Source: Desulfobulbaceae bacterium (GTDB lineage: Bacteria > Desulfobacterota > Desulfobulbia > Desulfobulbales > Desulfobulbaceae). From it: a stretch of 6,764 bases of DNA. The position numbers and the translations under genes are program-made. The notes under the pieces were generated by a model. The model did not search any database, was not told the DNA's origin, and saw only the letters and a list, made by a program, of their open reading frames with translations. Below, in pieces: positions 5,842 through 6,764 of this stretch. The stretch is taken from NCBI GenBank assembly GCA_026986885.1, contig JALSNT010000630.1, positions 1-6,764 of the forward strand, in the 5' to 3' direction. Numbering within the stretch: position 1 is the stretch's first letter; every line of letters begins with the position of its first letter.

Positions 5842-6504
5842 ATGCAAGCACCTTACCGTCTCAATCTGCCAGAAATTGAAAAGTCTCTCTACAAGGTGCA
5901 AAAAAAATTTGACGAGATCAACAAAAAGCTGGATGTCCGGAGAGATCCGCTGGAAGACGTCATCGTCCGGAATATGCTGCTTGGTTACGAGTATATTGAC
6001 CGACTGCTGGCGCGCGGGATAACCCTGTTACAACGAAAGGCTTATCACCATGTCCTGGAACTGAATCATATAGTTCTTTGCGGGAATGATCCCCAGGTAC
6101 GCAAGGAGTTCAAGCAACATATCAAGGCGACGACCGATCGTTTTTACGAACAGGAAAAGTGTAATATCGGTCACTTAGGCGGATGGTACCAGAAACATGC
6201 CGAGATGTCGGCATGGAAACGCGCCGCCGGCGTATATATTCTCCACCTCAGCCAGCCGCAACTCTTTTTCGAGGGCAACCACCGCACCGGCGCCCTGATT
6301 ATGAGCCACATCCTCGCCGCAGACGGTAAGCCTCCCTTTGTCCTGCGGGTTAACAATGCCCAGGCCTATTTCAATCCCTCCACGCTGGCCAAGCTCACTC
6401 GTAAATCAGTGGTCACTAACATGTATAAATTGCCTAAAATAAAAAAGAATTTTGCCAAATTCCTCAAAAAACAGGGGAAGAATAAATACCTTATCATGCC
6501 ATAG
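5842..6504 (+). CDS. Fic/Doc-fold protein with degenerate active-site motif (His replaced by Gln)
   Basis: A 220-residue protein. Fic enzymes usually transfer AMP or another phosphate-containing group from a nucleotide to a target side chain, using HPFx(D/E)GNxR. Here the core is QLFFEGNHRTG (140-150): Glu144, Gly145, Asn146 and Arg148 of the anion-binding part are kept, but Gln140 stands where the catalytic His should be. The flanks WKRAAGVYILHLSQP before and ALIMSHILAADGKPPFVL after have the helix pattern of the Fic core. The N-terminal 60 residues look helical and charged. The C terminus is very basic (about 196-216, rich in Lys). No (S/T)xxxE(G/N) inhibitory motif was found. The start follows an in-frame TGA, so the gene cannot begin earlier in frame; it lacks a clear ribosome binding site. 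It lies 154 nt after pstB with no evident terminator between, so cotranscription is possible. The target is unknown. Confidence 0.75.
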   Translation: MQAPYRLNLPEIEKSLYKVQKKFDEINKKLDVRRDPLEDVIVRNMLLGYEYIDRLLARGITLLQRKAYHHVLELNHIVLCGNDPQVRKEFKQHIKATTDRFYEQEKCNIGHLGGWYQKHAEMSAWKRAAGVYILHLSQPQLFFEGNHRTGALIMSHILAADGKPPFVLRVNNAQAYFNPSTLAKLTRKSVVTNMYKLPKIKKNFAKFLKKQGKNKYLIMP

Positions 6505-6573
6505 AAAATATTTTTCCACCTACTGTGCAATGGACAATTTTGGTTAGACCTGATCAATTTAATGCCTTACTCC

Positions 6574-6604
6574 TCATTTTCTGTCATAAAAAACAAGAAA
6601 ATGA
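6574..6604. repeat. AT-rich inverted repeat
   Basis: TCATTTTCT (6574-6582) and AGAAAATGA (6596-6604) are perfect 9-bp complementary arms around a 13-base A-rich loop. It lies about 70 bp after the Fic-like stop codon. The stem is weak and not followed by a T-run on the plus strand, so a terminator role is doubtful. Confidence 0.4.
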
Positions 6605-6630
6605 ACATTGTAGGTCTGCTTGAGTGGAAC

Positions 6631-6673
6631 GAAAGCGGACAAACAGCAACCATTACCTTTGTCTGCTTTCTTT
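6631..6673 (+). terminator. Terminator-like hairpin after the Fic-like gene
   Basis: GAAAGCGGACAAA (6631-6643) pairs with TTTGTCTGCTTTC (6658-6670) over 13 positions with a single G-U, around a 14-base loop. TTTCTTT (6667-6673) overlaps and follows the right arm. The A-rich left arm and T-rich right arm are typical of an intrinsic terminator, although the T-run is short. It lies 126 bp after the Fic-like stop and could end that transcript, or serve a convergent gene beyond the window. Confidence 0.5.
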
Positions 6674-6710
6674 AATAGTAATCAACATTGTTTATTCCAT
6701 ACGGACAACA

Positions 6711-6764
6711 GGCGCAGAGCGCCACAGATTGCGTCACACCGCAGAGCGGTGTGACGAGAGCGAA
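6711..6764. repeat. Paired CGCAGAGCG hairpins (dispersed intergenic repeat, REP-like)
   Basis: Hairpin 1 (6711-6723) is GGCGC-AGA-GCGCC. Hairpin 2 (6732-6756) has 11-bp perfect arms beginning CGTCACACCGC around the same AGA loop. Both share the 9-mer CGCAGAGCG (6713-6721 and 6740-6748), 27 bp apart, while the outer stem bases differ yet still pair. GAGAGCGAA follows to the window edge, so the element may continue. From memory, similar two-hairpin units with CGCAGAGCG or its complement and variable outer stems are scattered through intergenic DNA of several proteobacteria. No T-run follows, so a simple terminator is unlikely. Confidence 0.6.

Larger units (their letters stand above)
6505..6764. 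other. Non-coding 3' region rich in inverted repeats
   Basis: No gene is supported here. The left two thirds are AT-rich and hold an AT-rich inverted repeat and a terminator-like hairpin. The last 54 bases are GC-richer and carry paired hairpins, listed separately. AGACCT (6546-6551) and AGGTCT (6612-6617) form a weak outer pair around the AT-rich repeat. Confidence 0.6.

Noticed and set aside
5842..6504. PhoU in the expected place after pstB
   Set aside because: The protein lacks the PhoU three-helix repeats and its E/DxxxD metal-binding motifs. It carries a Fic-type EGNxR core instead.
6711..6764. Start of a CRISPR array
   Set aside because: The two repeated units are hairpins of different sequence only 27 bp apart, with no constant repeat of normal length and no spacers.

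Overview
The window reads as a chromosomal stretch from a Gram-negative bacterium. Good Shine-Dalgarno sites precede most genes, PstS carries a Sec signal peptide, and a Fur-box-like sequence sits at the left edge. The style of the proteins suggests the Desulfobacterota (Desulfobulbales-like), but this is an impression and was not tested against any database. Coding DNA is mildly GC-rich. The intergenic regions are clearly richer in AT.

Layout from left to right. Positions 1-139 are non-coding. They hold a 16/19 match to the Fur box and a minus-strand Shine-Dalgarno at the very edge, so an iron-regulated gene probably begins just outside the window. Positions 140-919 (minus strand) encode a membrane-anchored alpha/beta hydrolase with a visible Ser-Asp-His triad. 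Positions 920-1879 are a long gap with one credible small gene, a 48-residue single-span membrane protein at 1365-1511. The gap also holds inverted repeats, a C9 run and, at its right end, a promoter region with 11-bp-phased repeats that look like a PhoB/PhoP binding site.

Positions 1880-5687 (plus strand) are a complete high-affinity phosphate transporter operon, pstS-pstC-pstA-pstB: periplasmic binding protein, two permeases and ATPase. A strong hairpin followed by a T-rich run lies between pstS and pstC and probably lets PstS be made in excess over the membrane complex. pstC and pstA overlap by ATGA, and pstB follows after 23 nt. No phoU, phoB or phoR is in the window.

Where phoU often sits, 154 nt after pstB, there is instead a 220-residue Fic-fold protein (5842-6504). 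Its active-site motif has Gln in place of the catalytic His but keeps the E-G-N-x-R anion-binding part. A short frame upstream lies in the same reading frame, separated from it by one TGA. The right end (6505-6764) is non-coding. It carries an AT-rich inverted repeat, a terminator-like 13-bp hairpin, and two GC-rich hairpins that share the core CGCAGAGCG, which look like members of a dispersed intergenic repeat family.

The most interesting points are the degenerate Fic protein next to pst, the phased repeat array upstream of pstS, the paired CGCAGAGCG hairpins, and the Fur-like site with its partial copy about 1 kb away. I do not see a clear new defence or mobile system.
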